38,249 nucleotides of DNA from contig DFKI01000091.1 in assembly GCA_002373325.1 (NCBI GenBank), positions 1 to 38,249 on the forward strand. The letters are read 5' to 3'. This document shows positions 8,088-16,375 of this stretch, piece after piece (position 1 is the stretch's first letter; every line of letters begins with the position of its first letter). The translations under genes were made by a program, and so were the position numbers. This DNA comes from Treponema sp. UBA3649. GTDB lineage: Bacteria; Spirochaetota; Spirochaetia; Treponematales; Treponemataceae. The notes under the pieces were generated by a model, which was not told where the DNA came from, searched no databases, and saw only the letters and a program-made list of their open reading frames with translations.

Positions 8088-9278
8088 TTAGTTCTTTCCT
8101 CCCTTCTTTTTCTTCGAAGCAACATCCATGATGACGGCGAGCAGAAGAACAAGTCCCTTTACCGCGCGCTGCCAGTTCATGTCAACACCGAGGATTGACA
8201 TACCGTTGTTCAAGACACCCATGAAGATAGCACCGACGATCGCGCCTGAAACGGTACCTGTTCCACCGTAAGCGGAAGCACCACCGATGAAGCAGGATGC
8301 GATTGCGTCCATCTCATAGTTCTGACCGGCCGTTGGCTGAGCAGAGTTAAGACGAGCGATTGTCACCAGAGCCGCGACCGCAGAAATGAATCCCATGTTG
8401 GTGTATGCGAAGAACATCACGTTGTTCGTGTTCACGCCGGAAAGTCGGGCCGCCTTCTCATTTCCACCGATTGCGTAGAGATAGCGTCCGGGAACCGTGT
8501 GCTGAGTGAAGTATGAGTAGATTGCGACAATCACCGCAAGAAGGATGAACACAACCGGAATACCGCGGTCCAGTGCAAGGAAAAGACCCACGACAATGAT
8601 TACCGCAGAAAGGATAACCAGCTTCGTAATGAACGCGAGCTTGGAAGGAACGTCGTAGCCCTTCTTGATTTTCGTGAGCCGTCCCTTGACCTCAAGAGCG
8701 ATGAACACGAGACAGCAGACTGCGACCACAATCATCGTAACCATGTCAAGAGCGGAGTTGCCCTTACCGTGGATGAAGCTCTCGAACAGGCTCAGATACT
8801 TAGGCGGGAAAGGAGCGATCGGCTTACCGTCAAGAACGATTGTCGCGACACCACGCCACAAAAGCATACCTGCGAGCGTCGTAATGAACGGCGGGATATG
8901 AATGAACGCGATGAAAAATCCGTGGAAGGCACCGATCAGAGTACCAATCAAAAGACAGAGGACAATCGAAAGCCATATCGGCAGATGCCACGTAACGATG
9001 AACACACCGGCAAGCGCGCCGACGAGAGCTACTACGGAACCGATGGACAAATCGATGTTGCCGCCGGTAAGAATACAGAGCAGCATACCAGTCGCAAGGA
9101 TAGCGACATAAGTGTTCTGCCTGATGAGGTTCGTGATGTTCGCCGGAGCAAAGAGGTGAGAATTCCAGCCTGATTTAGCGCCAATCAGCACCTCGAAAAG
9201 AATCATAACGCCGACGAGCACAAACATCATCGTGTTATTTTTCAGTGTACGCTTAACGTCCAACTTTGTTTCAGCCAT
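8088..9278 (-). CDS. mmsB: Multiple-monosaccharide ABC transporter permease (MmsB/GguB-like)
   Basis: The 396-residue protein has about ten hydrophobic helices and the family segments ILTGGNIDLSIGS and GRYLYAIGGNEKAARLSGV, the latter being the coupling-loop region seen in XylH, MglC and RbsC. Length matches GguB/XylH rather than the shorter RbsC. It forms the membrane channel for sugars delivered by the ChvE-like binding protein. An AGGAG lies before the ATG and the gap to the ATPase gene is 15 bp. Family membership is clear; the sugar cannot be fixed from sequence. Confidence 0.93.
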   Translation of the reverse strand: MAETKLDVKRTLKNNTMMFVLVGVMILFEVLIGAKSGWNSHLFAPANITNLIRQNTYVAILATGMLLCILTGGNIDLSIGSVVALVGALAGVFIVTWHLPIWLSIVLCLLIGTLIGAFHGFFIAFIHIPPFITTLAGMLLWRGVATIVLDGKPIAPFPPKYLSLFESFIHGKGNSALDMVTMIVVAVCCLVFIALEVKGRLTKIKKGYDVPSKLAFITKLVILSAVIIVVGLFLALDRGIPVVFILLAVIVAIYSYFTQHTVPGRYLYAIGGNEKAARLSGVNTNNVMFFAYTNMGFISAVAALVTIARLNSAQPTAGQNYEMDAIASCFIGGASAYGGTGTVSGAIVGAIFMGVLNNGMSILGVDMNWQRAVKGLVLLLAVIMDVASKKKKGGKN

Positions 9279-9293
9279 ATTGTTCTCCTATAA

Positions 9294-10823
9294 TTATTTT
9301 CCTGAGTTGATGATGCACGTCATGATTTTTTCCTGAGTCGCATCCTTACCGTTCATCTCCGCAATCATCCTGCCCTCGTTCATAACGTAGATGCGGTCGC
9401 ACATACCAAGAATCTCAGGCATCTCGGATGAAATCATAATCACGGATTTTCCCTCCGCGACCATCTTGTTGATGATGCAGTAAATCTCATATTTCGCTCC
9501 TACGTCAATTCCACGCGTGGGCTCGTCCAAAATCAGGATGTCGGGCTCGGCAAAAAGCCATTTTCCGAGAAGAACCTTCTGCATGTTTCCGCCCGAAAGA
9601 TTTCCGACGTTCTCATCAACGGAAGCGCATTTCGTGTGCATCTCCTTCGCCATCTGCTGCGAGTAGAGCCTCTCCTTGTCAAAGTCAATCACATAGTTCT
9701 TGGAGATTTTTCCGGGATTGGCGGAAGTCGTGTTCTTGCTGATTGACTCCGTAAGAATAAGTCCGTTGCCTTTCCTGTCCTCGGTGACATAAGCGATCTT
9801 GTTCTTGATTGCGGACTTAACATTCGGGAAAGACACTTCCTTTCCGTTAAGGAAAATCTGTCCGCGTATGTTCGCACCGTAAGAGCGGCCGAAGATGCTC
9901 ATCGCAAGCTCAGTACGTCCCGCACCCATAAGACCTGAGATGCCCAGGACCTCACCGCGGCGGAGATTGAAGTTCACGTTGTCGCAAACTTTGATTCCGT
10001 CATAAATGGGATGATCCACGCACCAGTTCTTGACCTCAAAGCACACCTCGCCAATTTTCGGCTCACGCTTCGGGAATCTGTCCGTAAGGCTGCGTCCGAC
10101 CATTGCCGCAATGATTGTGTCCTCGCTGAAGTCGTCCTTCTTTTTATCTAAAGTCATGATAGAGCTACCGTCACGGATTACGGTAATCTTATCTGCGACG
10201 TATGAAATCTCGTTCAGTTTGTGGGAGATGATAATGCAAGTCATTCCCTGCTGCTTAAACTTGAGCATAAGGTCAAGCAGATGCTTTGATTCTGTCTCAT
10301 TCAAAGAGGCAGTCGGTTCGTCAAGAATCAAGAGACGCACTTTTTTGCCGAGAGCCTTCGCAATCTCAACAAGCTGCTGTTTACCGACACCAATATCTTT
10401 TACCAAAGTTTTTGATGAGTCCTTCAATCCGACCATGCCGAGAAGCTCATCAGCCTTCGCAAAAGTTTCCGACCAGTCGATTCTGGCCGCCGAGCCACGC
10501 TCATTACCAAGGAACATATTCTCGCCGATTGTAAGGAGAGGAACAAGAGCCAGTTCCTGATGAATTATGACGATGCCCTTCGCCTCACTGTCCTTGATTT
10601 TCTGGAACTTACAAATCTCGCCGTCATAAACGATGTCGCCTGAGTAAGAGCCATAAGGATAAATACCGCTGAGCACGTTCATCAGAGTTGATTTTCCGGC
10701 ACCGTTCTCACCGCAGATTGCGTGGATCTCGCCTTCCTCAACCGTCAGATTTACGTTGTCCAGAGCCTTTACGCCCGGGAACTCTTTCACGATATTTTTC
10801 ATTTCCAACAATATCTTTGCCAT
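9294..10823 (-). CDS. mmsA: Multiple-monosaccharide ABC transporter ATP-binding protein (MmsA/GguA-like)
   Basis: The 509-residue protein carries two fused ABC domains. The first has Walker A GENGAGKST (about residues 38-46) and Walker B LLILDEPTAS; the second has the signature LSGGNMQKV and Walker B ILILDEPTRG, while its Walker A is degenerate (SGLMGAGRTE), as usual for sugar CUT2 ATPases. It energises uptake with the MmsB permease. The start is MAKILLEM at 10823, with GAGG 7-8 nt upstream; a longer frame to 10865 runs into the upstream hairpin. That hairpin probably lowers its expression compared with the binding protein. Confidence 0.94.
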   Translation of the reverse strand: MAKILLEMKNIVKEFPGVKALDNVNLTVEEGEIHAICGENGAGKSTLMNVLSGIYPYGSYSGDIVYDGEICKFQKIKDSEAKGIVIIHQELALVPLLTIGENMFLGNERGSAARIDWSETFAKADELLGMVGLKDSSKTLVKDIGVGKQQLVEIAKALGKKVRLLILDEPTASLNETESKHLLDLMLKFKQQGMTCIIISHKLNEISYVADKITVIRDGSSIMTLDKKKDDFSEDTIIAAMVGRSLTDRFPKREPKIGEVCFEVKNWCVDHPIYDGIKVCDNVNFNLRRGEVLGISGLMGAGRTELAMSIFGRSYGANIRGQIFLNGKEVSFPNVKSAIKNKIAYVTEDRKGNGLILTESISKNTTSANPGKISKNYVIDFDKERLYSQQMAKEMHTKCASVDENVGNLSGGNMQKVLLGKWLFAEPDILILDEPTRGIDVGAKYEIYCIINKMVAEGKSVIMISSEMPEILGMCDRIYVMNEGRMIAEMNGKDATQEKIMTCIINSGK

Positions 10824-10847
10824 TGGAACCTCGCTTGCCTGCTGTTT

Positions 10848-10884
10848 AAAAAAGGGGCTGCCCACGTTAAAGAAAGACAGCCCT
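10848..10884 (-). terminator. Intra-operon hairpin/terminator between chvE and mmsA
   Basis: On the minus strand GGGCTG pairs with CAGCCC across a loop of about 17 nt and is followed by CTTTTTT. It lies just after the binding-protein gene. Such attenuators let the binding protein be made in excess over ATPase and permease. Confidence 0.7.
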
Positions 10885-10906
10885 TATCAGTCGTTATGAT
10901 TATCTA

Positions 10907-11986
10907 CTACTTCAACTCTGCTTCTGTGTAATATCCAGAGTCAATCAGAAGTGTCTTGTAATTGTCCTTGGTTCCGAATACCGGCTCGCAAAGGAATGAA
11001 GGAATCACACCAGTTCCGTTGTTGTATGTCTTGGTGTCGTTTACAGGCGGGTTGCTTCCCTTCATGATAGCGTCAACCATCTCGACAACCTTTGATGCGA
11101 GTGTGCGTGTATCCTTGAAGATTGACATGGCCTGAGTTCCGGCAAGCATGTTCTTAACGGCAACCTTGTCGCAGTCCTGACCTGTGATGACCGGGAAGTT
11201 CTCGGCTGTGTATCCGGCTCCGAGAAGAGCTGTTGTTACACCGTTTGCGGTTGAGTCGTTTGAGCAGTAAACAGCGTCAAGCTTTGTTCCGTTGGGTGCA
11301 TATCCGTTTGCAGTGATGAGGTTCTCCATTCTCTTCTGAGCCTCTTCTGTTGACCAGTTGAGAGTAGCGGCCTGTGCCTTTGCAGTCTGTCCTGAGCGGC
11401 ATACGATTACACCGGAGTTGAGGTAAGGAGTAAGAACGTCCATTGCTCCGCCGAAGAAGAAGTTGATGTTGTTGTCACCCGGATCTCCAGTGAAGAACTC
11501 CATGTAGACGGGATCATCAGCTGAGCGGCTCTTGAGCTTCAACTGATCAACGAGATAGTCTCCCTGCATTGTTCCGACCTTGTAGTTGTCGAATGTGGCA
11601 TAGTAGGAAACAGCGTCTGAGTTCATGATGAGACGGTCATAGGCGATAACCTGGATTCCCTTTTTCTTTGCGGAATCAAGAACGTTTGAAAGTGCAGAGC
11701 CGTCGATTGATGCGATGACCAAAACCTTGCATCCGCCTGTCACCATGTTCTCAATCTGTGAGATCTGGGTCGGGATGTCGTTTGCAGCATACTGAAGGTC
11801 TACTGCATAACCTGCCTTCTCAAGCTGTGCCTTCATGTTTGCACCGTCCTGATTCCAGCGCTGAAGGTCCTTTGTTGGCATTGAGACACCAATCTTTGAG
11901 GCCTTTGAGCTGGATCCACCCTTATTACATCCGATGAACGGAATCATCATTGCCGCGGCGATAAGCGCCAATACAATCTTTTTCAT
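10907..11986 (-). CDS. chvE: ChvE-like sugar-binding lipoprotein of the ABC transporter
   Basis: The product (359 residues) has a signal with FIGC lipobox at residues 17-20 and a periplasmic binding fold. Segments such as GVSMPTKDLQRW, DLQYAANDIPTQISQIENM, VLVIASIDGSALS and VIAYDRLIMNS closely follow ChvE/XylF-type multiple-monosaccharide binding proteins. In Agrobacterium ChvE binds several aldoses and also feeds a sensor kinase; a similar double role is conceivable here because a kinase operon lies just upstream. AGGAGG precedes the ATG. The gene has its own promoter (12031-12061) and upstream repeats. Confidence 0.93.
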   Translation of the reverse strand: MKKIVLALIAAAMMIPFIGCNKGGSSSKASKIGVSMPTKDLQRWNQDGANMKAQLEKAGYAVDLQYAANDIPTQISQIENMVTGGCKVLVIASIDGSALSNVLDSAKKKGIQVIAYDRLIMNSDAVSYYATFDNYKVGTMQGDYLVDQLKLKSRSADDPVYMEFFTGDPGDNNINFFFGGAMDVLTPYLNSGVIVCRSGQTAKAQAATLNWSTEEAQKRMENLITANGYAPNGTKLDAVYCSNDSTANGVTTALLGAGYTAENFPVITGQDCDKVAVKNMLAGTQAMSIFKDTRTLASKVVEMVDAIMKGSNPPVNDTKTYNNGTGVIPSFLCEPVFGTKDNYKTLLIDSGYYTEAELK

Positions 11987-12030
11987 ACGATCCTCCTGTA
12001 AGTTCGTATCATTTTTTATTTTCTGGATTC

Positions 12031-12061
12031 AGTATATCAGATTGTGCGGCCCCTGTGTCAC
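12031..12061 (-). promoter_or_regulatory. Promoter of the chvE-mmsAB operon
   Basis: An extended -10, TGATATACT (12031-12039, minus strand), lies about 45 bp before the ATG. The best -35 is GTGACA (12056-12061) at a long 19-bp spacing, which fits a promoter that needs an activator. Confidence 0.6.
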
Positions 12062-12067
12062 CGATGT

Positions 12068-12146
12068 TCTTGAATTTCTTGCTAATTTATGTTTTATGGG
12101 CTTTTTTTCACGCGTAAAAAAACTGCGCCCGTCTAGAATTTCTTGC
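12068..12146 (-). promoter_or_regulatory. Two 15-bp direct repeats, probable response-regulator sites
   Basis: GCAAGAAATTCAAGA (12068-12082) and GCAAGAAATTCTAGA (12132-12146), minus-strand sense, differ at one base. They are 64 bp apart, about six DNA turns, and the nearer one ends six bases from the -35 of chvE. AraC-type regulators such as the YesN protein encoded just upstream usually activate from direct repeats in this position. The assignment is inference. Confidence 0.55.
12098..12130. other. Palindrome with T7/A7 arms around ACGCGT
   Basis: T7, then a C, the self-complementary ACGCGT (12110-12115), then A7, all enclosed by GGGC...GCCC. It lies between the two 15-bp repeats. It could be an operator, a bend, or the terminator hairpin of the upstream kinase operon; the sequence does not decide. 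Confidence 0.4.
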
Positions 12147-12227
12147 AGTCAAAATTTTCCTGTATGCAAAAAATTGCAGATTCTCAAACTATCTGCCATG
12201 ACCTGATTTCTCCGCATGTTTATTTAC

Positions 12228-13286
12228 CTACCTGTAGACCTCGCTTTTGGTATGGAATCCCGTGCCGATGATTACCTCGTCCATGTTGTGCGCGTCAACC
12301 ACCTCGGGCTCAAGCTTTATTGCGGGTACGTCGGTGTAGCCGTTGTCTATGCTTCCGGTGATTTCGGAAATCTCAGAGGGTCTCGTTCCCTTGGCAATTC
12401 TCACGGCAGTCTCCGCGGTAAGACGGGCAAGATGACCGATGGGCTTGTAGACGGTAAAATCCTGCTTTCCTCGCACGATGTTCTGGCAGGCGGCAATGTC
12501 GGCATCCTGTCCGCAGATGTGGATCCGTCGGTCCGGGTAAAAATCCGTGAGCGCATTGATAACGCTGTCCGCTATGGCATCGTTTCCGCACACAATCACA
12601 TCGGGAACAATTCCGTCCGACATGAGGTCCACCATCTTCTGCCTTGACTTGTCGTAGTTCCATCCCTCGGTGTAAAAAATCTCCTCTATCTTAATGCCCT
12701 TCTCATTGATTACAGGCTCGAACCCGGAAAGAATCATCTCCATGTTGTAGTCCTCCTGGGGTCCAAGGATGCAGTACCAGGATTTCGCCGAAGTGCGTCC
12801 GAGCATTTCCCTCGCCATGAGTTCTCCCACCCGCTCGCTGTCTATCGTCATGTAAAGGCTCACCGGTGCCTGGAGGATAAGACGGTCATAGGAGATTACT
12901 GGGATGCCTCGCTGCTGTACTTTCTCAAGACATTCCGTAAGCGAAAGGGAGTCCTTCGGAAGAACGACAAGAACATCAACGTCACGCTCCGAAAGATAAG
13001 CAATCTGCTTCGCCTGCTCCTCCGAACTGTTTCCCGCGTTCTGAACAATTACGTCGGCACCAAGCTCCTTCGCACGTGCCATGAAAACATCAAGGTCCCT
13101 CTGCCACCTCTCAATGGCAAGCGTGTCTATGGAAAATCCGATGAGCGGTCCTGATTTTTTCTCCGGGACATTTTTTCTTGCAGTCTGCTCTGAAGTCTTG
13201 TTTCCCGCCCTGCATGAGGAGATTGAAAGTCCCACAAGCAAAATGACCGAAGCCGCTAACAAAACGCGAAATCCTTTGATTCCCAT
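12228..13286 (-). CDS. Second sugar-binding lipoprotein, linked to the two-component system
   Basis: The 352-residue product has a signal peptide with SISSC lipobox and a periplasmic-binding fold: FSIDTLAIERW, DVLVVLPKDSLSL, IPVISYDRLI, and HICGQDADIAACQNIV. It is a diverged relative of the ChvE-like protein. It is the last gene of the kinase operon, 7 bp after the response-regulator stop, and is separated from the transporter by a promoter. It therefore looks like a sensing partner rather than a transport subunit, although it could also feed the permease. The ATG at 13286 follows AGGAGG at a long spacing (12 nt). Confidence 0.88.
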   Translation of the reverse strand: MGIKGFRVLLAASVILLVGLSISSCRAGNKTSEQTARKNVPEKKSGPLIGFSIDTLAIERWQRDLDVFMARAKELGADVIVQNAGNSSEEQAKQIAYLSERDVDVLVVLPKDSLSLTECLEKVQQRGIPVISYDRLILQAPVSLYMTIDSERVGELMAREMLGRTSAKSWYCILGPQEDYNMEMILSGFEPVINEKGIKIEEIFYTEGWNYDKSRQKMVDLMSDGIVPDVIVCGNDAIADSVINALTDFYPDRRIHICGQDADIAACQNIVRGKQDFTVYKPIGHLARLTAETAVRIAKGTRPSEISEITGSIDNGYTDVPAIKLEPEVVDAHNMDEVIIGTGFHTKSEVYR

Positions 13287-13293
13287 ATTTTTC

Positions 13294-14847
13294 TCATGCC
13301 TCCTTTGTGCCAGCCGCCCGGAATTCCGTGGGAGAGAGCCCGAACTTTCCCTTGAAGAGCTTGCTGAAATAATTCTGGTCATTGTATCCGACCTGCGCGC
13401 TGATTTCCTTGACCGAAAAATCCGTTCCGCTTAGAAGGGACTTCGCTTTTTCCAATCTTCTGTCGCTTATGTAGTTCACGAAAGTCTCCCCGCACTCCTC
13501 CTTGAACAGCTTGCTCAGATAGAACGAGCTGACCCCGGCAACCTTCGCGGCTGAGTCAAGAGAGATGTCCTCGGAAAGATTTTCTTCTATATAATCAAGT
13601 GCTTTTTTCACGGCCGGATTCTCATGCCTGACCCTCGCGTCCGACGTGACCGCCACACACTCAAAAAGACGCCTCTGCACGAAATCCTCAAGCTGATTTT
13701 TGTCCTCCGCCTTTGAGAGTGATGCGAAAGAGTTTGAGAAAGCGTCGTTAGTGTAGGAAGGACATACTTTCTTTGCCGCCATCTGTGCCCTGACCAAAAG
13801 CTCGAAAAGCGCGTTCCTGATTTTGTCCATGTCCATCTTGCATGCAAAAAGGGCCGTGCAGTATTCCCCGGTCAAAAATCTCACGCCGGCAGCATCACCC
13901 AAAGAAAGACGTGCGAGTATGCTGTTCACGAGAGTCTCCGTTTTTACCGACGAGCCTTCCGATGTCTCTCCGTCACCGAAAAATGCAATTCCACCGTCAA
14001 GAGGAGTTTCCTCAAGCGCGAAAAGCGACTCTTTGTAAAGGGATGCCATTCCGTCAGTGTCAGTGCTTACCGAGCTCACTCCCACACGCATCGACCGGCT
14101 CACGTTCATCGCAAGCTGAGTGTACAGCCTCTTCAAATCCTCGTGGACCAAAATGTTCGCGCCGCCTGAAGGAAGCAGGACCACAATCCGGTTGGACATG
14201 AACGAGCCCACGATGCATCTCACGCGGGAAGAAAGCAGCTCCCTTATCCGCGAGTAAATCTCGTACTGATTCGTCGCGTTTACCCCGGGAACCTCAAGGC
14301 ACATGAAGCACCAGTTGCAGTCCTGAAGATTAAAGTATTCCATGTAGGTGGAAATGTCCGTGTTCTTTTCGTTTCCAAAAATGCACGAGTAGATGAAGTC
14401 GCTCTCAATGATCGGAGAGATGCCGTCAAGTTTTTTGTGCAGCTCAGTGTCATCGGAAAGTTTTCCAGTCCTCGCGTCAATCTGGTTCATCGCTGCCCGG
14501 ACTGTCTGAATCACCACGTTGCGGTTCACGGGCTTCGTGATATACTTGAACGCACCAAGGTTCATGGCCTCCTGCGCGTACTGGAATTTGTCAAAGGCGG
14601 AAAGCATTATGATTACCGTGTCAGGCTTAAGTCGGAGGATGCAGCTCACGGTCTCAAGTCCGTTCATTCCCGGCATGTGAATGTCCATGAAAACAATGTC
14701 GATTTTTTCCTTGTTCACAATCTCCAGTGCACCCGTACCAGATGTCGCGGAAAAGACCTGCACCTCGCCAAGGAAATTTTTGTCCATGATGAATCTGAGC
14801 GAGTCTATCACAATCTGCTCGTCGTCTGTAATCAGTATGTTATACAT
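13294..14847 (-). CDS. YesN-type response regulator with AraC DNA-binding domain
   Basis: The receiver domain (1-125) has the acidic pair DD (8-9), phospho-acceptor Asp55 in FMDIHMPG, and Lys in KYITKPV. A middle domain of about 270 residues follows. The C-terminal 100 residues are an AraC helix-turn-helix pair: ISLDSAAKVAGVSSFYLSKL and FSVKEISAQVGYNDQNYFSK. In known systems such regulators are phosphorylated by YesM-type kinases and activate sugar transporter genes. The start overlaps the kinase end by 8 bp. Likely targets are the direct repeats before chvE. Confidence 0.94.
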   Translation of the reverse strand: MYNILITDDEQIVIDSLRFIMDKNFLGEVQVFSATSGTGALEIVNKEKIDIVFMDIHMPGMNGLETVSCILRLKPDTVIIMLSAFDKFQYAQEAMNLGAFKYITKPVNRNVVIQTVRAAMNQIDARTGKLSDDTELHKKLDGISPIIESDFIYSCIFGNEKNTDISTYMEYFNLQDCNWCFMCLEVPGVNATNQYEIYSRIRELLSSRVRCIVGSFMSNRIVVLLPSGGANILVHEDLKRLYTQLAMNVSRSMRVGVSSVSTDTDGMASLYKESLFALEETPLDGGIAFFGDGETSEGSSVKTETLVNSILARLSLGDAAGVRFLTGEYCTALFACKMDMDKIRNALFELLVRAQMAAKKVCPSYTNDAFSNSFASLSKAEDKNQLEDFVQRRLFECVAVTSDARVRHENPAVKKALDYIEENLSEDISLDSAAKVAGVSSFYLSKLFKEECGETFVNYISDRRLEKAKSLLSGTDFSVKEISAQVGYNDQNYFSKLFKGKFGLSPTEFRAAGTKEA

Positions 14848-16375
14848 TCTTCGGAATCCTGATTATAAATTGTGTACCAGAACCGGCACTCGTGTCAATA
14901 TCAAAGATGTCGTCGCGGTGGAAGTAAAGCTTGAGCCGCATGAACACGTTGATGAGTCCTGTTCCCGCGTGCTGGACATGCTCCGTTGGATCCGTGCTTT
15001 TGTCCGACGCTGATGACGCACCCTCAGGCAAGGAAAGCTCATGCAGACTTCCCACGTCCTCGTTTCTCACGACATCAAGAACCCTCTCCCGGATTGAAGG
15101 GTCGAATCCCTCGCCGTTGTCGCTCACGGAAATCACCACGAAATCTTCCTCGCGTCTTATCGTAAGCTCCACCCTGCCCGTCTCGTTTCTCAGCCCGTGC
15201 TTTATGCAGTTTTCCACGAGTGGCTGCAATGTCATTGAGGGAAGCTGCTCGTAGCAAGGTCCGTCGGGAGTATTTTTCTTGAACTCAAGTCTCTGCCCGA
15301 AACGCACTTTCATTATGTAAACGAAACTGTCCACAAGGGAAAGCTCATCCTCTATGGTCGCAACCTGCTTCTGCTGCTGTATGTTGTAGCGGAAAAAATC
15401 CGAGACCTGCTCAAGGAAAAAACAAGTCCTGTCGGCGCTCTCCATCATCGCAAGCTGCACCCCTGTATTCAGAGTGTTGAAAAGAAAATGCGGATTGATC
15501 TGACTCTGCAAGGCACGGAGCTGGGCATCGGAATAAAGGGCCCGCATCTCCATCTCGCTCTCACGCAGCTTGTTCTCAGTCCTCGCCTTCTCCCAGATTG
15601 TGTCAACGTACTCGCGTATGCTGATTATCATCCGGTCAAAAGCACGGCAGATGTTTCCAATCTCATCCTGGGTGTCGCACTTAAAAAGAGGCACGTCAAA
15701 ATCATGGCGGGCAACACGTGTGGCAACCTCGGATATGGACTCAAGCGGCTCGGTCATTTTCGTAATCAGAAGATAGGCAATCATCAGGATTACAAAAAAG
15801 AGGGCTATAAGGAACACGAAGCTCATGCGGGTCACTCCGGTAACGTTCGCCCTGTCCTTCTCGTAGACATGCGCGTTGTGCGTGAGAAAAAGCATGTTGA
15901 GCTCAGAGACCTGCCTCACAAGAAAATTGTAGCACTCGGCGCTTCTTGCGTAATAGGCTGCGGCATCATCAGAATCGTTCGCGCGTCTTGCGGTTACGGC
16001 TTTCCGGCTCAGATAAAGAAAAGAAAGAGCGAGCTGATTCACGACATATTCCTTCTGGCTTATCTCGTCCGTGGAGGGATTCTGCTGCATGGTCTGCCGG
16101 AAGTTCTCGACCCTCGCGCTGCAATTGTAATAAGCGTCTATGCTTTCGAATGTGCGGTAGTTCACGTAGGTCTCCATCGCACTCTCGGTAAGGCTCACGT
16201 CCTGCACGAAGGAGTTGAGCTCGGCGTTTGAGTTGTATGAGTCACTGAGCAGGAACAAGGCATGGCGGTTCAGGTTCATCGCCACAAGGACGCTCAATCC
16301 CATCGCAACAATGAGGGACGAAAGCAGGAGGAGGATTTTTGTGCGGAATGTCGCGTTTCTAATTTTTCCCAGCAT
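14840..16375 (-). CDS. YesM-type sensor histidine kinase
   Basis: The 511-residue protein has TM1 (about 13-33), an extracytoplasmic helical region of about 150 residues, TM2 (185-205), HAMP (to about 260), a coiled coil, then the phospho-acceptor box ALQSQINPHFLFNTL (His296). The ATPase boxes are LQPLVENCIKHG and VSDNGEGFDP. This is the HPK8/YesM class, which usually pairs with YesN regulators to sense sugars. It overlaps the anchored binding protein by 17 bp, which strongly suggests a sensory complex in the membrane. A GGAG lies before the ATG. Confidence 0.95.
   Translation of the reverse strand: MLGKIRNATFRTKILLLLSSLIVAMGLSVLVAMNLNRHALFLLSDSYNSNAELNSFVQDVSLTESAMETYVNYRTFESIDAYYNCSARVENFRQTMQQNPSTDEISQKEYVVNQLALSFLYLSRKAVTARRANDSDDAAAYYARSAECYNFLVRQVSELNMLFLTHNAHVYEKDRANVTGVTRMSFVFLIALFFVILMIAYLLITKMTEPLESISEVATRVARHDFDVPLFKCDTQDEIGNICRAFDRMIISIREYVDTIWEKARTENKLRESEMEMRALYSDAQLRALQSQINPHFLFNTLNTGVQLAMMESADRTCFFLEQVSDFFRYNIQQQKQVATIEDELSLVDSFVYIMKVRFGQRLEFKKNTPDGPCYEQLPSMTLQPLVENCIKHGLRNETGRVELTIRREEDFVVISVSDNGEGFDPSIRERVLDVVRNEDVGSLHELSLPEGASSASDKSTDPTEHVQHAGTGLINVFMRLKLYFHRDDIFDIDTSAGSGTQFIIRIPKNV

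Noticed and set aside
15488..16231. 247-codon plus-strand frame inside the kinase gene
   Set aside because: Antisense shadow of the YesM kinase with no start signal and no domain.
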